NCBI RefSeq assembly: GCF_030272615.1
Contig: NC_081413.1
Coordinates: forward strand, 162,252,849-162,316,848
Source: Cryptomeria japonica
Lineage: Eukaryota > Streptophyta > Pinopsida > Cupressales > Cupressaceae
Length of the DNA stretch: 64,000 bases
Reading direction: 5' to 3'
Position 1 is the stretch's first letter. Each line of letters begins with the position of its first letter. This document shows positions 50,904-62,342 of the stretch, piece by piece. The notes beneath the pieces are model-generated. The model made no database searches, was not told the origin of the DNA, and saw nothing but the letters and a program-made list of their open reading frames with translations. The translations under genes were made by a program, and so were the position numbers.

Positions 50904-52300
50904 TGTTGGTATTTTGCATAGAGATTGCATTAATGATATGTTGTCATTGATGTTAATTGAATCGGTAATGGTATTTATGTTATTGTTGATATTGTTGTTT
51001 TTGATATTGGCTAGTAACTGATAAAGAGAGCTTTGTGGAAGATGTTGTAAACTTGCATGTTAAGTTTGTGAGTTAAACTGGTGTAAAGGTGTAAAGGGCT
51101 AAACCTTTCTATGTATTGTAACCGGTAAACCCTACCAGTTGTCAAACCCTAACCGATCAAGTTTGTTGGTTTATTATTTCATAAGGGGTAATGATGGAGA
51201 CACGTGTGATCATTGAATGAAGATATGTTCAAATTGTTTTGGTGCTTTTGTTATTGTCTAGGGAAGGAGCAAAGTAGATTGCATCTAATGCACAACATGT
51301 GATGAGTTACAAAGTCCTATGAAGCGGTTGGAATTTTCTTGAAGAATGTGAAGAGATTGTCATGATTTCTAATGGTCAAGATTGTACCGACTTGTTTGTA
51401 ATCTTGATGATGAGAATTAGGTTTTTGTTGTGTTAACGACCTAATTGATTTCTATTTAAGGTTGATGAAGTTGTTGTAAAGGTTGTTAGCAAGGTTGGTA
51501 GAAAACATGTTGAGTGTGTGTAGTTGCCCAACCAGTGAATGGATCTGCACTTTGAGTGAAGGCAGATTGAAGCATAGAAGGATCTGATCAACAAAGTATA
51601 GTGCTACTCAGATAGATCAAGAAAACATGTTGTTTTCTAACAATTATAATAGAAGTAAAATCCCTTAATCGAGTAAGCTCTAAAAATCTTGGTTACTCAT
51701 TAAATCCTCTAACAAGGTGGTCCATTAGCTTGGATTCTTAAATCCTCCAGCGAGGTTACTCCTAACAGGGTATCGTGCTTTTAATCAAGACATATTTTTA
51801 AATCCCTTAACCTGGTGATTCCTAACTAGAATTAGTTCGTAACAGGGCTTATTGTAAATCTTTAATAGGCTTGGCTCCTAACAAGGCGAACTTTGAAAGA
51901 GTTCAGATAGCTATCCTCGTGAGTCCCATCTCACCATGGTTTTTACCTATTTGGGTTTTCCACGTATTAAACATTTGTGTTAAGTGGTAAATGCTTTTGT
52001 GGTTATGATCTTATTTGTTAATTTGGTTAATTTCTGATAAGGCATGTTATGTAGAAGCATTGAGAGATGAATATATTGAGTTATGATTAAGCATTGTTGA
52101 TGTTTACAAGATTGAAGTTCTTTACTGTTAAAGTTGTCATAATAGTTAAACTAGTTGATATCAAGTATTCTTATGAATATTGATCTTGACTGAGATATGT
52201 TTACTTTGTTTGACTGAGTTTGAGTTTGGGAACTTTGTATCAGTTTTTCAATATATTAATTCACCCCCCCCTCTCAGTATTCTACTAGATACTTATTCTT
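50904..52300 (+). repeat. Solo LTR (Copia-like), right end approximate
   Basis: It starts TGTTGGTATTTTGC (50904) and ends shortly after a C-run and CTCTCAGTATTC (52265-52290). It shares blocks with the 3296-element LTR: the CTCTAAC/CCTAACAGGGTA series (51660-51790 versus 3980-4090) and CTCACCATGGTTTTTACC plus TTGGGTTTTCC (51930-51961 versus 4218-4250). No primer site, gag or partner LTR adjoins it, so it is read as a solo LTR or the end of a lost element. No TSD found. Confidence 0.6.
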
Positions 52301-52317
52301 TCATCATACCATCACTT

Positions 52318-53084
52318 TGTAGCCAAGACCATATGAACTTTTATTTTCTTTGACTTGAAAGGGTTCATGTTTATGATGAAAGTGGATTAACAATATTGAA
52401 AGAGTAAATAGATTCAACCACAAAACCCTAGTCCAACAACAACAAAGATCCACTATAACATATGAAGATTACCTAGGACAATGCAAATCAAATAAAATCA
52501 CAAATATTATACCATCACATGTCCAATAGGGTTTGGATCTTCATTCTTCCTATCTCCATTGATCTTGCTTGATATATTTGCTCTTAGATATTATGTGTAT
52601 ACAAGAGCTCAACAAAGAATAGAAATGTGATTGCAAGTAGGCTTGATTGCATATGAAAGTTTGAATGCCAGAGTCCAGGGGTTGATAATGGAGGAAGCAT
52701 CTCCTTATATAGAAGACACTATAAGAAATGGAAGGATAAGATTGAGAGGTGTAAAAGATAAATGGTCGACTATGATTAGAGGGTAGGTAAAAGAAATAAG
52801 AAAATAATAAGAGGGTAGGTAGTGTAGGAATTAAGAGATGAATGACATGTGTCATAGGTAGAAAAGGCTAATGAATTTATTGGATAAATAAAGATTTATT
52901 TAATTAATAGAGGAAGTGGGATCAATTAAATAAATAAGATATTTATTTAATTTAGGGAAAAGGATAATTTAAATAAATAAATGTATTTATTTAAATGAGA
53001 AATAAGGCTAGAAGAGGATAAATGAATTAATTAAATAAATAAAGATATTTATTTAATTAGATAGGACAATTTTAGGTGTCTACA
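52318..53084 (-). repeat. 3' LTR of element D
   Basis: The minus strand begins TGTAGACACCTAAAATTG next to the purine tract. The far end is taken as GGCTACA (plus TGTAGCC at 52318), which mirrors the start, but no second LTR is available to confirm it. U3 holds three AT-rich inverted motifs (52905-53065), each built from AAATAAATA and TATTTATTT. A TATA box is at 52703-52714. Confidence 0.6.
52703..52714 (-). promoter_or_regulatory. TATA box of element D LTR
   Basis: The minus strand reads TCTATATAAGGA. It lies about 370 bp inside the LTR from the U3 edge, a usual distance. Confidence 0.55.
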
Positions 53085-53098
53085 TTTTGCTCCTCTTT
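53085..53098 (-). promoter_or_regulatory. Polypurine tract of element D
   Basis: The minus strand reads AAAGAGGAGCAAAA directly before TGTAGAC. One pyrimidine interrupts it, as is common in plant Gypsy tracts. Confidence 0.65.
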
Positions 53099-53307
53099 AA
53101 GACAATGCAGCTTATCGCGTTGTTTTAAAGAAGATAATATGAACTCATACAAAGTTGCCCCAAGATGGGAATGATATGCCCCCTCGAGAGATTGGATGAA
53201 TATGTCTGGAAAGATCACATATAATCTCTCGATAAGAAAGAAAGGCTAGAATGGACCAATAGAATGAAGTGACAAAGTCATGGGATAACGAAGACTGACA
53301 CTGGAGA

Positions 53308-53352
53308 CTAGGGCTAGGGCTAGGGCTAGGACTAGGGCTAGGGCTAGGGTAG
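53308..53352. repeat. (CTAGGG)n array
   Basis: About seven 6-bp units CTAGGG with one variant. The word resembles, but is not, the plant telomere unit TTTAGGG. It lies within the 3' untranslated region of element D. Confidence 0.85.
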
Positions 53353-53629
53353 TCTATAAGATAGACCACGAGGGGAAAATATCCTCATTGTCATCCACAC
53401 ATCTATGAGATCAAAGTGCAAATAGAGAGCATAGAGAAGAAACAGTCAGTAGCGATGAAATTGGTTCACAGATTCGATCGTGTTCGCTAATTTCAGAGGC
53501 CAGCAAATGAAGAAGAGCCGGTAAGTACCACAAAACCTCCTTGTACTTTATCACATTAAATATTGTCATAAATGCATGTTAGGTAGCACAATAAATGTAT
53601 TTTAGGTATGTCTAGAAAAAAATGTCAAG

Positions 53630-53850
53630 CGAGGTAAGAATGCTAAGGCGTGTCTGCATTGGTGCCAGGCCCATCTGGATTGGCTAGGCACGTCTGTGTT
53701 TGTGCCAGGTGCGTCTATGAATGTAGCAGCGTCTGTGTTAGATGCGAGCGCGTTTGTGGTGTGTAGGCACATCTGTGTTGTATGAGTGCGTTTATGTAGT
53801 CTGCAAGCACGTTTATGTCATAAATGTGCGTTTGTGTCTTCCAGGCCAAA
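53630..53850. repeat. Degenerate ~25-bp tandem repeat (GCGTCTGTGTT core)
   Basis: Seven to nine diverged units around a core GGCACGTCTGTGTTTGTGC (for example at 53640, 53690, 53728, 53745, 53765, 53790, 53825). It lies in the 3' untranslated region of element D. Confidence 0.7.
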
Positions 53851-54040
53851 TTGATATTTCTGTGATGAACATACGTTGTTGATTGGACAAGCTACTGAGA
53901 GGATACACTCAAGCAGGTCCTCTAGGGAAGGCTAGGATAGAAAATAGGGGTAGGATTGACAATTCTATGATAGAACATACGTTGCCAATTAGGAAACTAC
54001 TCAAGAGGATACACTCAAGAAGAACCCCTAGGATAGGATA

Positions 54041-54290
54041 GATCAAGGCACTTTGTGATGAACAGGGAATGCCAAAACATAGTACTTTGTGATGAACAGG
54101 GAGTACTAAAAAGAGCAGCACTTTGTGATGATCAGGGAGTGCAAAAACATAGTACTTTGTCATAAACAGGGAGTACCACTAGGATAAAAAGCAACACTTT
54201 GTGATGAATAGGGAGTGCCACTAGGATAGAGTGCCATAAGCACTAGGATAAAAAACAACATTTTGTGATCAACAGGGAATGCCACTATGA
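54041..54290. repeat. 34-64-bp tandem repeat (ACTTTGTGATGAACAGGGA core)
   Basis: Six units at about 54050, 54082, 54119, 54153, 54196 and 54260, each with ACTTTGTGATGAACAGGGA or a close variant. The spacers are variable (AAAACATAGT or CACTAGGATAAAAA). The array sits just upstream of the plant-mobile-domain frame. Confidence 0.85.
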
Positions 54291-54312
54291 TTGACACAGT
54301 TGATATGCTTGA

Positions 54313-56218
54313 CTGCAGGAGGACCTACCTATTCTAGAGTCACGAGAGAGATTCCCTTCGACTCAGAGTTTGCAAGGAGAGCTGATAGTCGAGGAGAGAG
54401 CCACAGTTCAAGCTATGGGCCTGCGACATATTTTGTATGTGCTTGAGTATCGAGCGAACATGGGATTGCTGACTGCGCTGGCTGAGAGATGGCACTCAAA
54501 GACTTGTATTTTTCATTTGGATATGGGTGAGATGATAGTCACCTTGGAGGATGTATACAAGATGCTGCAGATACCGATCGATGGGGAGCTAGTTCCTTAC
54601 GATCAAGACGAAGACAGGGATGCATTGAGATGAGTGTTCTAGGATCCAAAAATGGAGATGAGGGTTGGACACGTAGCTTGGGATACCATGACACAGACAG
54701 AATTATCACTACCAGCAGTGTTGGTAGGAGTGATCAGTGGGTTCCTCTGTCTGGATAGGGTGACATGAGGATTGGATGTGGGATGGGGAAGTACACTAGA
54801 GACATTGTTGATAGAGCACACCAGGTTTGCATGGGGACCGTGTCTGCTGGCACACTTGTACTATGAGTTACATCAGTTTGTATACCATGGATCAGTAGGA
54901 TTGGGCTGCAGAGTTACATTGTTGCAGGTGTGGGCATATGAGTATATATCGGTGACACGACCAATTCATTTTAGGGGCAAGGGCCATGGGCACATTTTTG
55001 TGCATTTGTATGATATGATTACATCTCAACCGTGGATTGGGAGATTAGAGTACTGGCACAGGGTCATTGATGAGCTCGACAGTCTAGTATGGAAGCCATA
55101 CTGAGAGTGTGAGGAGTGGGAGGATGACATAGTGGAGCTGCCATATGTGTTTAGGAGCAGTTATATGATTGGGAAGATGCCATATGTTCTTGAGAGGCAG
55201 TTGGTGGATAGGGTGGGTAGGTAGTTTGACAGGATACATCGGATGCCACGGGGTTCCAAGATGTATGTGCAAACAGTGAGAGATCAAGCGCACTTTAGGC
55301 CATTATTATCTTACGATCAGGCAGTGATGCAGCTGGTAGAGATGATTCCCTTGCCTTGGGATATGTGGCCAGACATAGAGGATGCAGGGATGGATGTAGA
55401 GTATACTGCATATTGGGCAAAGCATCTGTTTCCATGGCTGACAGATCCAAGGGAGCTGATAGATGGAAATGGTGGAGGTGATGGAGATGATGATGGAGAT
55501 GGCAGAGGTAGAGGCCGACGGAGGAGGCGGGGTACAATAGGAGAGAGGAGAGTGGCTCCAAGGAGAGAGGGTGGAGAGGAGAGGCAGGCTCGACAGGCTC
55601 ACATAGTCAGGGGTAGAGGTGGATTGCCTTATAGGTGCCATCAGCACAAGTTCCCAGATAGGGACGGGACATGGACAGGGATAGGGGCAGCCATAGGAGT
55701 AGCCATAGGTATAGGGATAGGGTGAGGGGGGAGAGGAGGAGGATGAGTTACTGGCTTTGAGGGAGATCTACTAAGGATAGGCAAATGAGATCCAAGATCT
55801 GGAGCTGGAGACGGCAAGGCTCAGGAGACAACTAAGGGATACTGAATGGGAGAGGGATCAGGCTATCCAGCGCTATACAGAGGCTGAGATAGCACTGGGG
55901 GTAGGGAGGCAGGCAACAGAGGACACATGAGCTAGATACACCTACGTTCTGCAGACCAGAGAGGAGATAGGCTACTGGAGAGACCTATACCATGGAGAGG
56001 TGCCACCAAAGCAGTAGGCTAGGAGCTTCCATAGACCATCGCGGACTGCGACGACCACTGGAGGGAGAGATAGGAGACAGGCGTCTAGCGGTGGGGTCAA
56101 TGGTCCTCCTCCACCACCAGATAGAGGGGACAGGAGAGATGATCCTGGGGCGGGTCCTTCAAGGGCTCAAACTCTGTCAAGGCTAGCATGCTCCAAGGGA
56201 GGGAGATCATCATAGCCT
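54313..56218 (+). pseudogene. Plant mobile domain (MAIN-like) ORF, antisense inside element D
   Basis: One plus-strand frame from about 54313 to 55725 reads through stops at 54631 (TGA), 54640 (TAG), 54766, 55102 and 55222. Motifs typical of plant mobile domain proteins (MAIN/PP7-long-form type) are clear: MGLRHILYVLEYRANMGLLT, then CIFHLDMGEMIVTLEDVYKM and LQIPIDGELV, then ACLLAHLYYEL-like and LLQVWAYEY. After the domain comes an Asp/Gly then Arg-rich tail (55460-55640). In a shifted frame (from about 55740) a coiled coil follows (LETARLRRQLRDTEWERD) with a Pro/Arg-rich end. There is no clear ATG. Such domains exist as host proteins in gene silencing and as passengers in plant transposons. 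Here the flanking pol and LTR, opposite orientation and stops favour a passenger of element D. Confidence 0.75.
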
Positions 56219-56321
56219 AGAGGGCTCCCTATGTATCATTTTTGTACCATTTTGTATGATGACACCTTCAGGTGATTGTAGCCATATGATTTTTTGACAT
56301 CATTTTATCATGACACTTATG

Positions 56322-56322
<1 letters not shown>

Positions 56323-56412
<90 letters not shown>
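56323..56412. repeat. (TA)n microsatellite
   Basis: About 45 perfect TA units, just past the plant-mobile-domain frame. Confidence 0.97.
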
Positions 56413-56416
<4 letters not shown>

Positions 56417-57813
56417 TTCATCCTTGTGGCAGCTATATGCATGTGTATCTATGTGATGCTTATGTTTCTATGTGATGCTTATGATATGGATGCAAATATG
56501 TACATGATGAAATGTCATATTTTTGTTCTTTTATGTTTTATATGTTATGCATATGCAATTGTGGATGTATGAAATGCAAATGAATATGATAATGCAAAGA
56601 ACTATTTACATTATGGGAATGTAAAATGTGCTAACATGTGTTTTGTGCAGGATGTGATGTAATTGTGATATCCATATGTATGTATGAAATGCTAATAAGT
56701 GGTAATGCAGGTGCAAACTACATGAAATGCAAATGTTTTTGGTGTGTCATTATAATCAGTCATGTGATAGCAGGCTACATGGACTCAAGAAGGACGATAG
56801 AGGTCAATCAAGAAAGAGGGATGGAAGATAGAGGATATGGAAGTGAAAGAGCTTCTTGTGCATTATCATCATTGAGCTTTATTATGGCAAAATAGGTTAT
56901 GACAATTGAGGCATATGTTTGACCCAGAAAGTCATTGTACCTATTTGCATAGAGATAAGACAGTTGCAAATAAGGAATGCCCCAGTTCATACTAGACCCA
57001 CAGTGTCCTCATATCCTTGGACAAGTCATAGCATTACTAAGAGACAATCCACAAACAACAAAAGAAAAAGAGGTGACTATACCCCATCCTCGCCTTTCTA
57101 GTCAAAGACATCCTGGAGATAGAATCTCTAGTCAAAGACATCCACGAAAAGATTAAAATACATGTCACCAAAAGATAAAATCAAAAGAAAACCAAGACTC
57201 GACACCAACATCCACTGTAGTCCTCAAGTTTAGTGTCTCTTGTCACTTTCATAAGTCTTATTTGATTGTGGCCACAATGTTTACTTTCACAAAAGGATAG
57301 ATAGCACTGAAACATAATGTTGTCTGAGTCTATTGAAAGATTTGATTTGTTGAAACCCATTGTTGCTGTTGTGTCTCATCTGAAACTAACTGAATCAATG
57401 AAACTGATACTTTATTGCAGAGAAGATGGAACTTTATTGTGGACTGGCAATGCAAGTGTTGCTTTATTGTGGATTGTGCGCGAATAGACTGAAGAAAATT
57501 GAAAGAAACTGTACTCCTCGGAACATGTGATGCTCTTAGTTCCACACCCATCACTAGACGTAGGATTTGCCTTAGCCACAAATAGGAGCTGATTTATTAT
57601 GGATGGAAAGGTTGTGAATGTGTGCAAAGTGAAAGATGAAAGTGAATCCTGAAGGAGGGAGGAGAAATGTCTCTATGCATGATGTTGGTGACCCAGTTTT
57701 CACCATGGTACTTGCCCAGGGTGCCACCAAAGTGGTTTTCACCGTTGGATGAAATGTTTTTCTTTACTTTTTTTTCAATTTTTTTGTGTTTTAACTTAGT
57801 ATACTCTAAAGAG
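56413..57813 (-). other. 3' untranslated DNA between integrase and antisense ORF
   Basis: No gene found. CACTGAAACATAATG-type AT-rich sequence is mixed with TTTATTGTGGACTGG words repeated at about 57431 and 57463. Bases 57675-57790 resemble 42565-42680, which points to another copy of this family's 3' region beside element C. Confidence 0.5.
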
Positions 57814-60800
57814 CTATGTGTAAAACCTGCAAAGGTGCATTCTATTGATGGGATCCTCCAAAGGTTCTCCCTCTATGGTTGAGAGATGATATGCACCGGA
57901 TCCATAGGTTGTTGTAATGATGTAAGGACCAATCCAATTTGGTTCGAACTTTCCTTTCTTCTCTCTGTCTTGTTGGTTTTTGGGATTTTCTCTGAGAACT
58001 AAGTCACCTACGTCAAATGTGTGAGGTTTGACTTTATGATTGTAACTGCGACTCATTCATTGTTGATAAGCCTTGAGATGATTAAAAGCATTTTTTCTTC
58101 GTTCATACAATAGTTCAAGTTCCTGTAAGCAAGAGACCCAATAGTCTTCATCACTGATAATGTTTTGCAAAGAGACTCGTAAAGAGGGTAACTCGACCTG
58201 AATAGGCAAGATAGCTTCAGTGCCGTAGACAAGTGAATAAGGTGTGGCTCCTGTAGGTGTGCGGACGCTTGTGTGGTAAGCCCAAAGTGCGGGATTAAGT
58301 TGGATATGCCAATTGCGGCCAGCATCATCGATTGTCTTTTTTAGGATTTTAAGAATGGTTTTATTAGACGCCTTAGCTTGGTTGTTACCTTGGGGGTAAT
58401 AGGGTGTGGAGAAATGATGGGTAATATGGAAGCAATCACAAAGTTCATGAACATCTTGATTTTTGAAGGGATGCCCATTATCAGTGATGATGGAAATAGG
58501 AATACCATATCAACAAATGATGTAGTTGAGAATGAATGTAGAAATCTTTTTTCCAGTGACTTGTGTAAGAGGCACAACTTCAATCCATTTTGTGAAATAC
58601 TCTATGGTGGTGATGATGAATTTATGGCCATTGGAGGAAGGAGGGTGAATCTTGCCTATGAGATAGAGTCCTCATTAACAAAAGGGCCAAGGAGTCGCAA
58701 TTGGTTGAAGTTCTTGTGCTGGCTCATGAATGAGGTCTCCATGAAGTTGACATTGCTTACATTTCTTGACAAGCTGATATGAGTTTTTTTCCATATTGGG
58801 CCAGTACTATCCAGTCCTATTGAGTTTCTTGGCTAAGGTAGGACCATTAGAATGTGGACTACATATCCCTTCATGAACTTCACATAACGTAATTTGAGCT
58901 TTGTCCCTTTCTAAACATCTAAGAAATGTGCCATCTAGACCTCGATGGTATAGGATATCAGCTAAAATGACGTATCGAGAAGATTGGCGAATGAAAGTGC
59001 GACGTTGGTTGTTGGATAAATTAGGAGGAAGGGTATTATTACGAAGGTATGTGAAAATGGAACCATATAACTGGGAATCAGGACCAACGACACATATCAT
59101 CTCAGTAGGAGTGATCTCATATGAGGGAACCAAAAGTTTATCCACCAAGAACTCATAGCGGGTTTCATTATGTGCTAGATCGATCAGTGAAGCAATAGTA
59201 GCCATAGCATCTGCGGCTCGATTCTGCTCTCTTGGTATCTGCTCAAAGTTTAACTTCACGAAATGTTGTTTCAAGTCATCCACTATTCTTTTGTAAGGCA
59301 TTAATTTTTCATCTTTTGTTTGGTAGTCATTAGTTGCTTGACAAATTACAAGTTGAGAGTCCCCCAAAACATGAAGTTCATGGATCTTCCACTGGACTGC
59401 AATCCGTAATCCAGTTGTTAATGCCTCATATTCTGCTATGTTATTAGTGCAAGGAAATGATAATCGATATGATTTTGGTATGGAATCCCCTTGAGGTATG
59501 ATGAAGAGGATGTCAACTCCTACACCATGCTGTGTGTATGAGCCGTCAAAGTATAGTTGCCAAGGCTTTGTGTGTGATACTGTCAAGATGGATTCATCTG
59601 GAAATTCTGAAGTTAGAGGAGCATCATCTATCACGGGAGCATTTACTAATTGATCTGCAATAGCTTGTCCTTTTATTGCTTTTATGTCTACATATTCAAT
59701 GTCGAATTCACTCAGGAGCATCATCCATTTGGCTAGTCGACTAGTAAGCATTGCTTTATTGAGAAGGTATTTCAATGGATCAATCCTTCCGACCAGCTTA
59801 GTTTTATGAGTTAGCATGTAATGTCATAATTTTTGCGAACCAAAGACCACAGCGAGACATGCATGCTCAATTGGTGTGTAGTTTAGCTCATATCCCACCA
59901 AAGTACAACTGATGTAGTAGACTGCCTTTTCTTTGCCCTCAACATCTTGTTGTACTAAGAGTTCCCCCAGTGTTGTTGAAGTAGCAGATATGTATAGTAA
60001 TAGGGATTGTTTTGAAACTGGTGGCATCAAGACTGGTGGATTCAGAAGATAATCTTTGAGTATCTAGAAAGCTTGTTGGCAGTTATCATCCCATTTGAAT
60101 TTGATGTTTTTGTGTAGCAAGTGTTGAAGAGGATGACATTTGTCTGCAAGTTGTGCTATGAATCTTTGTATGGACTGGAGTCTCCCCTGCAAAGATCAAA
60201 GTTGACTGATATTTCTTGGTGGTTACGTCTCTAGGATGGCCTTGACTTTTGCTGGATTGGCTTCAATTCCTCTTTTTGAGACAATGAATCCCAGGAGCTT
60301 CCCAGAGGTTACTCCAAAGATACATTTCTTGGGGTTTAATCTTACTTTGTATTTTTCCAACCAATCAAAAATGACTAAAAGTATGTCCAAATGTGTATCT
60401 CTGTCTATTGATTTGCCCAAGAGGTCATCAACATAATCTTCCATAGTAATGTGCATGAGATCATGAAAGATAGTAGTCATGGCTCTTTGATATGTAGCGC
60501 CTACATTCTTTAGCCCGAAGGGCATGACATTCTAGCAAAAAGTTCTTGAGGGACAAGTAAATGCTATTTTGTGCTGATCCTCGGATGCAATTTTTATTTA
60601 ATTATAGCCAGAGAATCCATCCATCAAAGATAACATCGCATGACCTATTGTGAGATCTATGATCAGGTCAATATTTGGCAATGGAAAATCATCTTTAGGA
60701 CAAGCTTTGTTGACGTCTCTGAAATTTGTGCATATTTTGATGCTACAGTCTGGTTTACTGATAGATACTAAGTTGGAGATCCATTCAGGATAACTAATTG

Positions 60801-61320
60801 GGCATAAGAATGCGACATCCAATAATTTTTCAAGCTCCACTTTGACTAATAATGCCACTTGTGGATGCATCTTTCTTAATTTTTGTTTTACTGGTTTTGC
60901 CCCCAGTTTGACTATCAAATGATGCATTACTAAATCTGGATCTAGTCCAGGCATATCAACATATGACCATGCAAAATTGATTCATCACTCCATGAAGAAA
61001 CTTATGAACTTTGGTCTTTCTGTCTCTGTCAAAGATTGTACCAGGAATATGTTATGTGGAATTTCTTTTGTACCAATGTTTGTTTTGATGGTCTCCTCTA
61101 ATAACATAGATGATTTTTCTTCATATGATGCTAGGAGAATGTCGAGCCTTCCATCTTTGGGTTCCTCAGAGAGGTTTTCGCCCTCAGATACATCCTTTCT
61201 TTTTACTTTTTTGGGGTCAGACAATGCCACAACATGGTTTTCATCATAAAACACATGATTTGTTTTTATTTTTATATTTTTGCGACTGGAAGGCCCAACA
61301 CCCTCACCAAAATATACCAC
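57814..61320 (-). pseudogene. pol: Gypsy pol of element D: RT, RNase H, second RNase H, integrase
   Basis: In minus sense: a linker (61320-60985), then MPGLDPDLVMHHL and CTNFRDVNKACPKDDFPLPN (RT, 60598-60954), MPFGLKNVGATYQRAM and the catalytic YVDDLLGKS (60223-60525). First RNase H is 59824-60030 (LLLYISATSTTLGELLVQ) into 59817. The second, ribonuclease-HI-like domain (about 59570-59150) shows YFDGSYTQHG, EYEALTTGL, LGDSQLVI and NRAADAMA, the four acidic positions. Integrase follows: the zinc-binding segment (CEVHEGICSPH, 58870), a core broken by frameshifts (58060-58800), and a C-terminal fold FDVGDLVLRENPKN...GAYHLSTIEGE...NRMHLCRFY (57814-58056). Stops occur near 60980, 60600, 60540 and 59820. 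The dual RNase H places it in the Tat lineage. It is inactive. Confidence 0.87.
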
Positions 61321-61374
61321 GTTGTTGAGTTCTATAGTGTATCCTGCCTTATAGTCCCCAAGGGGAAGATCATC

Positions 61375-62145
61375 TCATATGCCTAGATAGTCAATAAAGG
61401 CTTCATCATTTTGGAATGTGTCAAACTTTACAGGTCCTTCATGGTCCCAGTCAATAAGTTGGTGGTGAACAAGGGGAAGGCCTTCAATGTTTTCAAAGTC
61501 AGCGGGACTAAGAGTGAAGATGCAATTATATTCAGATATGTCGAGATAGTTGTCAAGGTCATCATTGGCACTCTCCTCATCTGTCTCGATTGTGAACGAA
61601 TCCAAATTGTCATCACTAGTAGCACATTCTGGGATGGGTGTCCTCATTCTTTGTGATTTCGACCTAGAACCTAGAGGCAAAGATTGTGTGGGATCCTCAG
61701 GGGTTGTTTCCTGACCAACTTTGAATTTTCTAATAAATTCCTCCTCTTCTGTGGGTTCACCTGGTTCTTTGAATATCTCGGTGACTTTATAGTCACTGGA
61801 GGATTTGTCGGAACCCCATTCCCATTCATTGGAGTATGTGGAATAGCGGTTCTCTTGTTGATTTTTGGTAGCTTTGATTTGTAATGCTTTTTCTGTCTTT
61901 TGAGTATTTACCCTAGAAGACATGAAACCAAGCCCTTTCGAGTGCTCTTTTTTAAATGTCAATTTTGGTTGCAAAGGTTGAATGATTCCTTTCTTTCTTA
62001 AGCCAAGAGGACTTTTACCATCATACCCAAAATTTTGTAGGATCTTGAATCCTTCGCCATATTTCTCACATGGTATGTTGATGTAATCCTGTGTACCATT
62101 TTTAGGGTCTTTGTAAATCATTTTGTATAAATATTCTTCTTCCAT
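61375..62145 (-). pseudogene. G-patch segment of element D polyprotein
   Basis: 256 codons starting MEEEYLYKMIYKDPKNG. The core ILQNFGYDGKSPLGLRKKGI then QPLQPKLT and KGLGF is a G-patch pattern (aromatic-glycine repeat, here with GKSPLGL in place of GxGLG). The rest is acidic and Ser/Thr-rich with no catalytic motif. In Tat-type elements a G-patch lies between protease and RT, which is exactly its place here, so I read it as part of the gag-pol polyprotein rather than a separate gene. It would bind RNA or assist capsid assembly; this is inference. Confidence 0.6.
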
Positions 62146-62342
62146 TTCACCTCACTTTTGGAAGATAGTAGGATCCTAGTTGAGTGTAATGATAGATACC
62201 CGTTTAGTAGGATGTGGTCGTCCATATTCTTTTGGTGAACTCATAACTTGTTGTAAGCACGTGGTTTGATTCAAAGTGTATTCACCCATGCCTTTGTCCT
62301 GATATTTCCCTTTAAGCTCACCTTGTTTTGATGTCGAAGGTT

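Noticed and set aside
53308-53352. Interstitial telomere
   Set aside because: The unit is CTAGGG (6 bp), not TTTAGGG, and it sits in an element's 3' untranslated region.
54313-56218. Intact host MAIN-like gene
   Set aside because: At least five in-frame stops, a frameshift, no good start, and a position inside element D.
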